50,698 bases of DNA, taken from positions 1 to 50,698 of the forward strand of contig NZ_QJPK01000026.1 in the NCBI RefSeq assembly GCF_003259195.1, given 5' to 3'. The position numbers were made by a program, and so were the translations under genes. Of the stretch, positions 32,823 through 41,772 are shown piece after piece. Source of the DNA: Paracoccus sediminilitoris. Lineage in GTDB: Bacteria > Pseudomonadota > Alphaproteobacteria > Rhodobacterales > Rhodobacteraceae. The notes beneath the pieces are model-generated. The model had not been told where the DNA came from. It did no database searches and saw only the letters and a list, made by a program, of their open reading frames with translations. The first letter of the stretch is position 1, and each line of letters opens with the position of its first letter.

Positions 32823-34343
32823 ATGACCGCGCTGCTGGAAATGCGCAACATCACCAAGACATTCCCGGGCGTCAAGGCGCTGGACAATGTCACCCTGTCC
32901 GTCCGCGAAGGCGAGATCCATGCCATCTGCGGCGAAAACGGTGCCGGCAAATCCACGCTGATGAAGGTGCTCTCGGGCGTCTATCCGCATGGCAGCTATG
33001 ACGGCCAGATCATCTATGACGGCCAGCCCGCCAGCTTTGCCGGCATCCGCGACAGCGAGGATCGCGGCATCATCATCATCCACCAGGAACTGGCGCTGGT
33101 GCCGCTGCTGACCATCGCTGAGAACATCTTTCTGGGCAATGAACGCGCCACCCGCGGCGTGATCGACTGGCCGGTGACCTTCCAGCAGACCGAGACCCTG
33201 CTGGCCAAGGTAGGCCTGCGCGAAACGCCCGGCACGAGGGTGGACAGCCTGGGCGTCGGCAAGCAGCAGCTGGTGGAAATCGCCAAGGCGCTGTCCAAGA
33301 ACGTGCGCCTGCTGATCCTGGACGAACCCACCGCCGCGCTGTCGGAAAGCGACAGCCAGGCGCTTCTGGACCTGCTGCTGGAACTGAAGGGGCAGGGTGT
33401 CACCAGCATCATCATCAGCCACAAGCTGAACGAGGTCCGCCGCGTGGCCGACAGCGTCACCGTGATCCGTGACGGGGCGACCATTTCCAGCATCGATGCG
33501 CGCGGCGGCGATTTGACCGAGGATCGCATCGTCCGCGACATGGTGGGCCGCGACATGGCCAGCCGCTATCCCGAACGCGACCGCCGCGCGGGGGATGTCG
33601 TCTTCGAGCTGCGGAACTGGAACGTCTGGCATCCCGAACATGCCGACCGGCAGGTGATCCGCGACCTGTCGATGTCCGTCCGCGCAGGCGAGGTCGTGGG
33701 CATCGCGGGCCTGATGGGCGCGGGCCGGACCGAGCTGGCCATGAGCATCTTCGGCAGGTCCTATGGGCGCAACATCTCGGGGCAGGCGCTGATGCACGGA
33801 AAGCCGGTCGATGTGTCGACGGTGGATCGCGCCATCAAGGCCCGGATGGCCTATGTGACCGAGGACCGCAAGACGCTTGGGCTGATCCTGGAGGAGACGA
33901 TCCGCCGCAACACCGTCCTGGCCAATTTCGAGGCCGTCGCCACCCGCGGCGTCATCGAGGAGAACCGCGAGACGGAGGTGGCCGAAAGATACCGCAAGGC
34001 GCTGCGCATCCGCACGCCCTCGGTCTTTCAGAAGGTGATGAACCTGTCGGGCGGCAACCAGCAGAAGGTCGTCCTGGCCAAGTGGCTGTTCACCGATCCC
34101 GACCTGCTGATCCTGGACGAACCAACGCGTGGCATCGATGTCGGCGCGAAATACGAAATCTACAACATCATCAACGAACTCAGCGCGGCCGGAAAGGCCG
34201 TCATCATGATCTCGTCCGAGATGCCCGAGCTGCTGGGCATGTGCGACCGGATCCATGTCATGAACGAAGGTCGCTTCGTGGGCGAACTGTCGGCGGCCGA
34301 AGCCAGCCAGCAGGCCATCATGTCGCTGATTGTCAGGGAATAG
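32823..34343 (+). CDS. gguA: Sugar ABC transporter ATP-binding protein GguA
   Basis: 506 residues with two ABC cassettes. N-terminal Walker [10 protein letters not shown] (37-45), degenerate signature [15 protein letters not shown], Walker [12 protein letters not shown]. The C-terminal cassette has signature [15 protein letters not shown] and [14 protein letters not shown] but a non-canonical A loop ([10 protein letters not shown]), as is usual for the CUT2 family. Both halves act in one polypeptide with GguB and ChvE to import pentose/hexose. ATG 32823 chosen because [20 protein letters not shown] is the family N-terminus; the longer frame is unrelated. Confidence 0.92.
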   Translation: MTALLEMRNITKTFPGVKALDNVTLSVREGEIHAICGENGAGKSTLMKVLSGVYPHGSYDGQIIYDGQPASFAGIRDSEDRGIIIIHQELALVPLLTIAENIFLGNERATRGVIDWPVTFQQTETLLAKVGLRETPGTRVDSLGVGKQQLVEIAKALSKNVRLLILDEPTAALSESDSQALLDLLLELKGQGVTSIIISHKLNEVRRVADSVTVIRDGATISSIDARGGDLTEDRIVRDMVGRDMASRYPERDRRAGDVVFELRNWNVWHPEHADRQVIRDLSMSVRAGEVVGIAGLMGAGRTELAMSIFGRSYGRNISGQALMHGKPVDVSTVDRAIKARMAYVTEDRKTLGLILEETIRRNTVLANFEAVATRGVIEENRETEVAERYRKALRIRTPSVFQKVMNLSGGNQQKVVLAKWLFTDPDLLILDEPTRGIDVGAKYEIYNIINELSAAGKAVIMISSEMPELLGMCDRIHVMNEGRFVGELSAAEASQQAIMSLIVRE

Positions 34344-34353
34344 GGGGAAGGTC

Positions 34354-35541
34354 GTGGAACAGACGGACCGCGCGCCGGGCACAAGCATCGGTGCCTATAT
34401 CACCAAGCATATCCGCGAATACGGGCTGCTTTTTGCGCTGATCGCCATCATGGCCTTCTTTCAGGTCGTGACCGGCGGCGTGCTGCTGAAGCCCGTCAAC
34501 ATCACCAACCTGTTCCTGCAGAACAGCTATATCATCATCATGGCCCTGGGCATGCTGCTGGTCATCGTGGGCGGCAATATCGACCTGTCGGTCGGATCGG
34601 TCATGGGTTTCATCGGGGCCTTGGCGGCGGTGATGATCGTCAGCTGGGACATGCCCGTGCTGATTGCGGGGGCGATCTGCCTGGTCGCGGGCATGGTGAT
34701 CGGCGGGGTGCAGGGCTATTTTGTGGCCTATTGGAAGATCCCGTCCTTCATCGTGACGCTGGCGGGGATGCTGGTCTTTCGCGGCCTGTCGTTGTGGCTG
34801 CTGGCGGGGCAATCCATCGGGCCTTTCCCCAGCAGCTTCCAGTCGCTGTCCACCGGCTTCATCCCCGACCTGTTCGGTGTGGGCCGTCCCAACGGCCTGG
34901 CGCTGGCGGTGGGTGCGGTGTCGGTCGGGCTGATCGTGTGGACCGGCCTGCGGGCGCGGGCGCGCAACACCCGCTACGGCATCGAGGACGAGCCTTGGGC
35001 CCTGTTCCTGCTGCGCAATGGCATCGTCGCGGTGGCGCTGCTGTTCGTGACCTGGAAGCTGGCCTGGTTCCGCGGCCTGCCCAACGTGCTGCTGTCGATG
35101 GTCGTGCTGACGGTGATCTATGTCTTCATCACCGAACGCACCATCATCGGTCGCCGCGTCTATGCGGTGGGCGGCAATGCCAAGGCCGCCAAGCTGTCGG
35201 GCATCCGGACCGAGCGTCTGACCTTCCTGACCTTCGTGAACATGGGCTTTCTGGCCGCGCTGGCGGGCCTGGTCTTTGCAGCCCGGTTGAACACGGCCAC
35301 GCCCAAGGCCGGCTTCGCGGTCGAGCTGGACGTCATCGCGGCGGTCTTCATCGGCGGAGCCTCGATGGCGGGGGGCGCGGGCAAGATCGTCGGCGCGGTC
35401 GTGGGGGCCTTCATCATGGGGGTGATGAACAACGGCATGTCGATCATGGGGATCGGCATCGACTATCAGCAGGTCATCAAGGGATTGGTGCTGCTGGCCG
35501 CCGTGTTCTTCGACGTCTACAACAAGAACAAGGAAGCCTGA
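34354..35541 (+). CDS. gguB: Sugar ABC transporter permease GguB
   Basis: 395 residues with about ten hydrophobic helices and the CUT2 permease motif GGNIDLSVGSVMGFIGALAAVM near the second-third helices, plus IGRRVYAVGGNAKAAKLSGI and the coupling region. The start is GTG 34354 (MEQTDRAPGTS) with GGGGGAAG upstream; the frame's TTG at 34330 overlaps gguA's end and lacks a ribosome site. A ten-base gap from gguA and a single base before gguC show one operon. Forms the membrane channel for ChvE-bound sugar. Confidence 0.9.
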   Translation: MEQTDRAPGTSIGAYITKHIREYGLLFALIAIMAFFQVVTGGVLLKPVNITNLFLQNSYIIIMALGMLLVIVGGNIDLSVGSVMGFIGALAAVMIVSWDMPVLIAGAICLVAGMVIGGVQGYFVAYWKIPSFIVTLAGMLVFRGLSLWLLAGQSIGPFPSSFQSLSTGFIPDLFGVGRPNGLALAVGAVSVGLIVWTGLRARARNTRYGIEDEPWALFLLRNGIVAVALLFVTWKLAWFRGLPNVLLSMVVLTVIYVFITERTIIGRRVYAVGGNAKAAKLSGIRTERLTFLTFVNMGFLAALAGLVFAARLNTATPKAGFAVELDVIAAVFIGGASMAGGAGKIVGAVVGAFIMGVMNNGMSIMGIGIDYQQVIKGLVLLAAVFFDVYNKNKEA

Positions 35542-35542
35542 G

Positions 35543-36532
35543 ATGTTTTTGTCGCAACTGACATTGCCCGATGGCAGCCGCGCCGTCGCCATGCGGCAGG
35601 AGGGGACAGCGCATCTGGTTCCCGGCACCGCCAGCACCCGCGACCTTGCCTTGGCGGCCATCGCCGCGGGCCGCAGCCTGGGCGATGAGATCGCCGCGCG
35701 CGGGCAGGGCGCCCCCGTCGATCTGGCCCAAGCCCTGGCGCAGGGCCGGATGCTGCCGCCCTTGGATCACGACGACCCCGCCCATCTGCATCTGACCGGC
35801 ACCGGCCTGACGCATCTGGGCAGCGCCTCGACCCGGGATTCGATGCACCAGAAGGCCGACCCCGAGGACATGACCGACAGCATGAAGATGTTCCGCATGG
35901 GGCTGGAGGGCGGCAAGCCCGCCGCGGGTCAGGTGGGCGCGCAGCCGGAATGGTTCTACAAGGGCAATGGCCATGCCGCCATCGCCCCCGGCGCGGCCCT
36001 GCCCAGCCCCGGATTTGCACTGGACGCGGGCGAGGAACCCGAGATCGCAGGGCTTTACGTCATCGCCCCCGACGGCCGGCCCTTCCGTCTGGGGTTCGCG
36101 CTGGCCAATGAGTTCTCGGACCACGTGACCGAACGCGGCAACTATCTGTGGCTGGCCCATTCCAAGCTGCGCCCCGCCAGTTACGGCCCCGAGATGCGCG
36201 TGGGCGATCTGCCCGGCCATGTCGAAGGCGTCAGCCGGGTCATCCGCGACGGCGCGGTCATCTGGGAAAAGCCCTTCCTGTCGGGCGAGGCGAACATGTC
36301 CCACAGCCTTGGCAACCTGGAACATCACCACTTCAAATACGACCTGTTCCGTCAACCGGGCGATGCGCATGTGCATTTCTTCGGGACCGCCACGCTGTCC
36401 TTTGCCGACGGCATCACCACACGTCCGGGCGACGAATTCGAGATCGCCTGCGACGCCTTCGGCCTGCCTTTGCGCAACGCCGTCCTGCAAACCCAGACCG
36501 ACGCGGCCCCGGTCGCCGTCGCAGCCCTATAG
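35543..36532 (+). CDS. gguC: GguC / AraD1-type FAH-family dehydratase
   Basis: 329 residues of the fumarylacetoacetate-hydrolase superfamily. Family residues appear in TGTGLTHLGSASTRDSMHQK, PEWFYKGNG, EEPEIAGLYVIAPDGRPFRLGFALANEFSDHVTE (acidic metal ligands) and a FFGTATLSFADG strand. In several genomes this gene follows chvE-gguAB and is annotated GguC or AraD1, a proposed 2-keto-3-deoxy-L-arabonate dehydratase that forms alpha-ketoglutarate semialdehyde. The next genes, aldonate dehydratase, dehydrogenase and semialdehyde dehydrogenase, supply the steps on either side, so that role is well supported by context. Confidence 0.87.
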   Translation: MFLSQLTLPDGSRAVAMRQEGTAHLVPGTASTRDLALAAIAAGRSLGDEIAARGQGAPVDLAQALAQGRMLPPLDHDDPAHLHLTGTGLTHLGSASTRDSMHQKADPEDMTDSMKMFRMGLEGGKPAAGQVGAQPEWFYKGNGHAAIAPGAALPSPGFALDAGEEPEIAGLYVIAPDGRPFRLGFALANEFSDHVTERGNYLWLAHSKLRPASYGPEMRVGDLPGHVEGVSRVIRDGAVIWEKPFLSGEANMSHSLGNLEHHHFKYDLFRQPGDAHVHFFGTATLSFADGITTRPGDEFEIACDAFGLPLRNAVLQTQTDAAPVAVAAL

Positions 36533-36539
36533 GTGCGCC

Positions 36540-38282
36540 ATGTCCTTCACCCCAGCCAAATGGCCCCGCAGGTTGCGTTCGCAGGAATGGTATGGCGGCA
36601 CGTCCCGCGACACGATCTATCATCGCGGTTGGATGAAGAACCAAGGCTATCCGCATGACCTGTTCGATGGCCGGCCCATCATCGGCATCCTGAACACCTG
36701 GTCCGATCTGACGCCCTGCAACGGGCATCTGCGCGAACTGGCCGAAAAGGTGAAGGCCGGTATCTGGGAGGCCGGCGGCTTTCCGGTCGAGGTGCCGGTG
36801 TTCTCGGCCTCGGAAAACACCTTCCGCCCGTCGGCGATGATGTTCCGCAACCTGGCCGCCCTGGCCATCGAGGAAACCATCCGCGGCCAGCCGATGGACG
36901 GGGCCGTGCTGCTGGTCGGATGCGACAAGACCACGCCCAGCCTGATGATGGCGGCGGCATCCTGCGACATCCCGTCGATCGTGGTGACGGGCGGTCCGAT
37001 GCTGAACGGCTATTTCCGCGGCGAACGCGTCGGCTCGGGCACGCATCTGTGGAAGTTCAGCGAGGCCGTGAAGGCCGGAGAGATGACCCAGGACGAATTC
37101 CTGGAGGCCGAGGCCAGCATGTCGCGGTCATCGGGCACCTGCAACACGATGGGCACGGCCAGCACGATGGCATCCATGGCCGAGGCGCTTGGCATGGCGC
37201 TGTCCGGCAATGCCGCCATCCCGGCGGTGGACAGCCGCCGCCGCGTCATGGCGCAGCTGTCGGGGCGGCGCATCGTGCAGATGGTCAAGGACGATCTGAA
37301 ACCGTCCGACATCATGACCAAGGCGGCCTTCGAAAACGCCATCCGCACCAATGGCGCCATCGGCGGGTCGACCAATGCGGTCGTGCATCTGCTGGCGTTG
37401 GCGGGCCGGGTGGGCGTCGACGTGACGCTGGATGACTGGGACCGTTGCGGCCGCGACGTCAAGACCATCGTGAACCTGATGCCGTCGGGGAAATACCTGA
37501 TGGAGGAGTTCTTCTATGCAGGCGGCCTGCCCGTCGTCCTGCGCCGCCTGGCCGAGGCGGGGCATCTGCACAAGGACGCGCTGACCGTCAGCGGCGGCAC
37601 GATCTGGGACGAGGTCAAGGATGTCGTCAACTGGAACGAGGACGTCATCCTGCCCGCCGACCGGCCGCTGACCGACCAAGGCGGCATCGCGGTGCTGCGC
37701 GGCAACCTGGCGCCCAAGGGCGCGGTGCTGAAACCCTCGGCCGCCAGCGCGCATCTGCTGGTCCATCGCGGCCGCGCCGTCGTCTTCGAGGATATCGACG
37801 ACTACAAGGCGAAGATCGAGGACGAGGATCTGGATATCGACGAAACCTGTGTCATGGTCCTGAAGAATTGCGGGCCGCGCGGCTATCCCGGCATGGCAGA
37901 GGTCGGTAATATGGGTCTGCCACCCAAGGTGCTGCGCAAGGGCATCACGGACATGGTGCGGATCAGCGATGCGCGCATGTCCGGCACCGCCTATGGCACG
38001 GTCGTGCTGCACACCAGCCCCGAGGCCGCGGCGGGCGGCCCCCTGGCGGTGGTCCGCGACGGCGACATGATCGAGTTGGACGTGCCGAACCGCCGCCTGC
38101 ACCTGGATATATCCGATGCCGAAATGCAGGCGCGTCTGGCCGCCTGGACGCCGCTGTCCGGCCAGCCCGAAAGCGGTTACGCCTGGTTGCACCAGCAGCA
38201 CGTGATGGGTGCAGATACCGGCGCGGACATGGATTTCCTGCGGGGCTGTCGCGGCAATCCGGTTGGAAAGGACAGTCACTGA
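36540..38282 (+). CDS. L-arabonate/D-galactonate-type dehydratase (IlvD/Edd family)
   Basis: 580 residues, length of sugar-acid dehydratases. Fe-S cluster cysteines are visible: Cys60 (WSDLTPCNGHL), Cys128 (VGCDKTTPSLMM) and Cys201 (SGTCNTMGTASTM). Later IGGSTNAVVHLLA and RISDARMSGTAYGTVVLH are family signatures. The enzyme removes water from an aldonate to give the 2-keto-3-deoxy acid, here likely L-arabonate (AraC type) or a related pentonate/hexonate. ATG 36540 follows gguC by seven bases; the open frame from 36219 is a gguC shadow. The stop overlaps the next start (TGATG). Confidence 0.9.
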   Translation: MSFTPAKWPRRLRSQEWYGGTSRDTIYHRGWMKNQGYPHDLFDGRPIIGILNTWSDLTPCNGHLRELAEKVKAGIWEAGGFPVEVPVFSASENTFRPSAMMFRNLAALAIEETIRGQPMDGAVLLVGCDKTTPSLMMAAASCDIPSIVVTGGPMLNGYFRGERVGSGTHLWKFSEAVKAGEMTQDEFLEAEASMSRSSGTCNTMGTASTMASMAEALGMALSGNAAIPAVDSRRRVMAQLSGRRIVQMVKDDLKPSDIMTKAAFENAIRTNGAIGGSTNAVVHLLALAGRVGVDVTLDDWDRCGRDVKTIVNLMPSGKYLMEEFFYAGGLPVVLRRLAEAGHLHKDALTVSGGTIWDEVKDVVNWNEDVILPADRPLTDQGGIAVLRGNLAPKGAVLKPSAASAHLLVHRGRAVVFEDIDDYKAKIEDEDLDIDETCVMVLKNCGPRGYPGMAEVGNMGLPPKVLRKGITDMVRISDARMSGTAYGTVVLHTSPEAAAGGPLAVVRDGDMIELDVPNRRLHLDISDAEMQARLAAWTPLSGQPESGYAWLHQQHVMGADTGADMDFLRGCRGNPVGKDSH

Positions 38283-39193
38283 TGGACATCGCATTGGTCG
38301 GCATCGGCAAGATCGCCCTGGACCAGCATGTGCCGGCACTGGCCGCCAGCGGCGACTGGAAATTGGCCTCGACCGTCAGCCGCCATGGCACGGTGGACGG
38401 CGTCGAGGCCTTCACCGATCTGGAAACCATGCTGGCAGCCCGCCCCGATATCGGTACCGTCAGCCTGTGCCTGCCGCCCGTGCCGCGTTTCGCCGCCGCG
38501 CAGGCGGTGCTGCGCGCGGGGCGCCACCTGATGCTGGAAAAGCCGCCCGGCGCCACCCTGGCCGAGGTGCATATCCTGCAGGGGATGGCCCGTGCCCAAG
38601 GCGTCAGCCTCTTTGCCACATGGCATAGCCGCATGGCCCATGGCGTGGCCGCGGCGCGGCGCTGGCTGTCCGGGCGGACGATCCACGAAGGTCGCATCAC
38701 TTGGCGCGAGGATGTGCGCAAATGGCATCCCGGTCAGGACTGGATCTTTGCGGCAGGCGGCATGGGGGTCTTCGATCCCGGCATCAACGCGCTGTCTATC
38801 CTGACGGAGATCCTGCCCCAGCCGGTCCATCTGACAGATGCCCAGCTGGATTTCCCCGCCAACCGCCAGGCACCCATCGCAGCCCGCCTGTCCCTGTCGC
38901 ACGGCATCGAGGCCGATTTCGATTTCCGCCAGCAGGGTCCCCAGACCTGGGACATGGAATTCCGGACCGATGCCGGCCATCTTGCGCTGCGCATGGGCGG
39001 CAACCTGCTGGAAATCGACGGTCAGCGTGTGGGGGGGCAGGACAGCATCATGGGCGAATACCCCGCCCTATACGCGCGCATGGCCGATCTGGTCCGCGAT
39101 GGCGCATCCGACGTGGATCTTGCACCGATGGTGCTGGTCGCGGATGCATTCACGCGCGGGTCACGCAACAGCGTCGATCCGTTCGAATTCTGA
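38282..39193 (+). CDS. Gfo/Idh/MocA sugar 1-dehydrogenase (L-arabinose/D-galactose type)
   Basis: 303-residue NAD(P)-dependent oxidoreductase. Rossmann start MDIALVGIGKIALDQHVPAL, EKP motif with Lys87 (LMLEKPPGATLAE), and FAAGGMGVFDPGINALSIL in the catalytic domain. Close in form to galactose/arabinose 1-dehydrogenases of Azospirillum and rhizobia, which oxidise the C1 aldehyde to the lactone. It shares its start with the dehydratase stop (TGATG). A lactonase gene is not next to it; hydrolysis may be spontaneous or encoded elsewhere. Confidence 0.88.
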   Translation: MDIALVGIGKIALDQHVPALAASGDWKLASTVSRHGTVDGVEAFTDLETMLAARPDIGTVSLCLPPVPRFAAAQAVLRAGRHLMLEKPPGATLAEVHILQGMARAQGVSLFATWHSRMAHGVAAARRWLSGRTIHEGRITWREDVRKWHPGQDWIFAAGGMGVFDPGINALSILTEILPQPVHLTDAQLDFPANRQAPIAARLSLSHGIEADFDFRQQGPQTWDMEFRTDAGHLALRMGGNLLEIDGQRVGGQDSIMGEYPALYARMADLVRDGASDVDLAPMVLVADAFTRGSRNSVDPFEF

Positions 39194-39203
39194 AGGAGTG
39201 AAC

Positions 39204-40718
39204 ATGACCTATACCCCGTCTGGCAAACATCTGATCCGTGGCGAATGGGTCGGGGGTGATGCGCAGTTTTCCTCGGACCCCGCAGAAGGCCCGTCGCACC
39301 GCTTTGCTTCGGGGACGGTCGATCTTGTCGATCAAGCCTGCGAGGCTGCTGAAGACGCCTTCTGGACCTATGCCAATACCAGCCGCGCGGATCGCGCCGC
39401 CTTCCTTGATGCCATCGCCGACGAGATCGAGGCCCGCGCCGAGGACATTACCCTGATCGGCACCCAAGAAAGCGGCCTGCCGTCGGCACGGTTGCAGGGC
39501 GAACGGGGCCGCACGACAGGTCAGCTGCGGCTGTTCGCGGACCATATCCGCGACGGCGCCTATCTGGACCGCCGCCACGATGCGGCACTGCCCGACCGCC
39601 AGCCCCTGCCGCGCCCCGACCTGCGGATGATCCAGCGCCCCATCGGGCCAGTCGCGGTCTTTGGCGCGTCGAATTTCCCGCTGGCCTTTTCCACGGCGGG
39701 GGGCGACACGGCATCCGCGCTGGCGGCGGGCTGCACGGTGGTCGTCAAGGGACACCCGGCCCATCCCGGCACCGGCCAGATCGTGGCCGAGGCGATCGAT
39801 GCCGCCATCCGGCGCTGCGGCATGCCGGCGGGCACCTTCAGCTTTATCCACGGCGACACGCATGAGGTCGGGCAGGCGTTGGTCCGGCATCCGCTGATCA
39901 AGGCGGTGGGCTTTACCGGCAGCCTTGGAGCCGGGCGGGCGCTTTACGATTTGTGCGCGGCACGTCCCGAACCGATCCCCTTCTTTGGCGAACTTGGGTC
40001 GGTGAACCCGATGTTCATGCTGCCGCAGGCGATGTCGGCGCGCGGTGGCGAATTGGCCAAGGGTTGGGCTGGGTCGCTGACGATGGGCGCGGGCCAGTTC
40101 TGCACCAATCCCGGCATCGCCGTGGTCCGGCAGGATCAGGCCGGGGCATTTGCCGACGCCACGCTGGCCGCGCTGCGCGAAACGGGTGCCCAGGTGATGC
40201 TGACCCAAGGCATCGCCGCTGCTTATTCCAAGGGTGCCGACAAGATCAGGGATCAGCCGGGCGTGCGCGATCTGCTGACCCAGACCTGCGACGATCGCCG
40301 GGCGCTGCCACGGCTCTATATGGTCGCGGGTGACGACTGGCAGGCCAACCATGCCCTGTCCGAGGAAGTCTTTGGCCCCCTGGGCCTGATCGTGACAGCA
40401 AAGGACGACGACCAGATGGTCGCGTTGGCGCGCAGTTTTGCAGGCCAGCTGACCGCAACGCTGCACATGGATGACGGGGATTCCGAACTGGCCAAGGGCC
40501 TGCTGCCGGTGTTGGAACGCAAGGCGGGCCGCATCCTGGCCAACGGCTTTCCGACCGGGGTCGAGGTTGCCGACGCGATGGTCCACAGTGGCCCCTGGCC
40601 CGCCAGCACGAATTTCGGCGCAACATCGGTCGGCACGCTGGCGATCCGTCGCTTCCTGCGCCCGGTCTGCTTCCAGAACATCCCCGCGGCCATCATGCCA
40701 GAGGATATCGCGGGCTGA
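39204..40718 (+). CDS. Alpha-ketoglutarate semialdehyde dehydrogenase
   Basis: 504-residue aldehyde dehydrogenase. NAD-binding GPVAVFGASNFPLAFSTAGGDTASALAAGCTVVVKGHPAHPGT, catalytic Glu263 (FFGELGSVNPM) and Cys300 (GAGQFCTNPG). The segment VKGHPAHPGTG and GELGSVNP are typical of KGSADH (AraE/type II-III), which makes alpha-ketoglutarate in pentose oxidation. ATG 39204 with AAGGAG upstream; the longer frame to 38838 lies in the dehydrogenase. Completes the route sugar to lactone to aldonate to keto-deoxy acid to semialdehyde to alpha-ketoglutarate. A hairpin covers its stop. Confidence 0.9.
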   Translation: MTYTPSGKHLIRGEWVGGDAQFSSDPAEGPSHRFASGTVDLVDQACEAAEDAFWTYANTSRADRAAFLDAIADEIEARAEDITLIGTQESGLPSARLQGERGRTTGQLRLFADHIRDGAYLDRRHDAALPDRQPLPRPDLRMIQRPIGPVAVFGASNFPLAFSTAGGDTASALAAGCTVVVKGHPAHPGTGQIVAEAIDAAIRRCGMPAGTFSFIHGDTHEVGQALVRHPLIKAVGFTGSLGAGRALYDLCAARPEPIPFFGELGSVNPMFMLPQAMSARGGELAKGWAGSLTMGAGQFCTNPGIAVVRQDQAGAFADATLAALRETGAQVMLTQGIAAAYSKGADKIRDQPGVRDLLTQTCDDRRALPRLYMVAGDDWQANHALSEEVFGPLGLIVTAKDDDQMVALARSFAGQLTATLHMDDGDSELAKGLLPVLERKAGRILANGFPTGVEVADAMVHSGPWPASTNFGATSVGTLAIRRFLRPVCFQNIPAAIMPEDIAG

Positions 40719-40730
40719 GAGGACAGCCCG
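40711..40730 (+). other. Hairpin at the aldehyde-dehydrogenase stop codon
   Basis: CGGGCT (40711-40716) and AGCCCG (40725-40730) form a 6-bp stem enclosing the TGA stop. It separates the catabolic genes from ytfQ, 31 bp before the next ATG. It is too short on its own to be a strong terminator. Confidence 0.45.
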
Positions 40731-40760
40731 AACAAGGTCATCAACCCAAGGGAGGATAAC

Positions 40761-41717
40761 ATGACCAAGACCCTGATGAGCACCGTCGCCGCGCTGGCGA
40801 TTTCGGCAACGGCCGCGATGGCCGAAGGCGAGACGGTGGGCTTTGCGCAGATCGGATCGGAATCCGGTTGGCGCGCGGCCGAAACCACCCTGACCAGGCA
40901 ACAGGCCGAGGACCGCGGCTATCAGCTGCAATTCTCGGACGCGCAGCAGAAGCAGGAAAACCAGATCGCCGCGATCCGATCCTTTGTCGCGCAGGGCGTC
41001 GATGCCATCCTGCTGGCCCCGGTCGTGGCCACGGGGTGGGATTCGGTTCTGGAGGAGGCCAAGGAAGCCGAAATCCCCGTCGTCTTGCTGGACCGGCAGG
41101 TGGACAGCAGCGACGACCTGTATCTGACCGCCGTCGGATCGAACCTTGTCCACGAAGGCGAGGTCGCGGGCCAGTGGCTGGCCGAAACCGTCGGCGACAA
41201 GGAATGCCGCATCGTCGAATTGCAGGGCACCACCGGCTCCAGTCCCGCCATCGACCGCAAGACCGGCTTTGAAAACGCGATCAAGGGGCATGACAACCTG
41301 GAAATCGTGCGCAGCCAGACGGGCGATTTCACCCGTGCCCAGGGCAAGGAGGTGATGGAGAGCTTCCTTCAGGCCGAAAACGGCGGCAAGGATATCTGCG
41401 CGCTGTATGCTCATAACGACGACATGGCGGTGGGCGCGATCCAGGCCATTAAGGAAGCCGGGCTGAAGCCGGGTACCGACATCCTGGTCGTGTCGATCGA
41501 CGCGGTGCCGGACCTGTTCCAGGCGATGGCCGCGGGCGAGGCGAATGCCACGGTCGAACTGACGCCGAACATGGCCGGTCCTGCCTTCGACGCGCTGGAA
41601 GCCTATTGGAAGGACGGCACCATGCCCGAAAAGTTCATCCAGACGGAATCCAAGCTTTATACCCAATCCGACGATCCGCAGGGCGAATATGATCGCCGCA
41701 AGGATCTGGGATATTAA
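40761..41717 (+). CDS. ytfQ: YtfQ-like periplasmic sugar-binding protein
   Basis: 318 residues. Signal peptide MTKTLMSTVAALAISATAAMA, mature start EGETVGFAQIGSESGWRAAETT, a hallmark of galactofuranose-binding YtfQ proteins. It continues DAILLAPVVATGWDSVLEEAKEAEIPVVLLDRQVD and LYAHNDDMAVGAIQAIKEAG, the CUT2 binding-protein fold. YtfQ of E. coli prefers furanose forms of galactose; related proteins bind arabinofuranose. This is the second binding protein at the locus, suggesting pyranose and furanose forms are both collected. Good ribosome site GGGAGGATAAC. Confidence 0.9.
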   Translation: MTKTLMSTVAALAISATAAMAEGETVGFAQIGSESGWRAAETTLTRQQAEDRGYQLQFSDAQQKQENQIAAIRSFVAQGVDAILLAPVVATGWDSVLEEAKEAEIPVVLLDRQVDSSDDLYLTAVGSNLVHEGEVAGQWLAETVGDKECRIVELQGTTGSSPAIDRKTGFENAIKGHDNLEIVRSQTGDFTRAQGKEVMESFLQAENGGKDICALYAHNDDMAVGAIQAIKEAGLKPGTDILVVSIDAVPDLFQAMAAGEANATVELTPNMAGPAFDALEAYWKDGTMPEKFIQTESKLYTQSDDPQGEYDRRKDLGY

Positions 41718-41725
41718 GCCGATAT

Positions 41726-41750
41726 CCGGGCCGCGCAGGTCGTGGCCCGG
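41726..41750 (+). other. Intercistronic hairpin ytfQ-ytfR
   Basis: CCGGGCC (41726-41732) pairs with GGCCCGG (41744-41750), 11-base loop, in the 55-bp gap between ytfQ and ytfR. Same placement as the stems after chvE and tctC. Confidence 0.55.
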
Positions 41751-41772
41751 ACCCTGACGGAAAGGCCATCCC

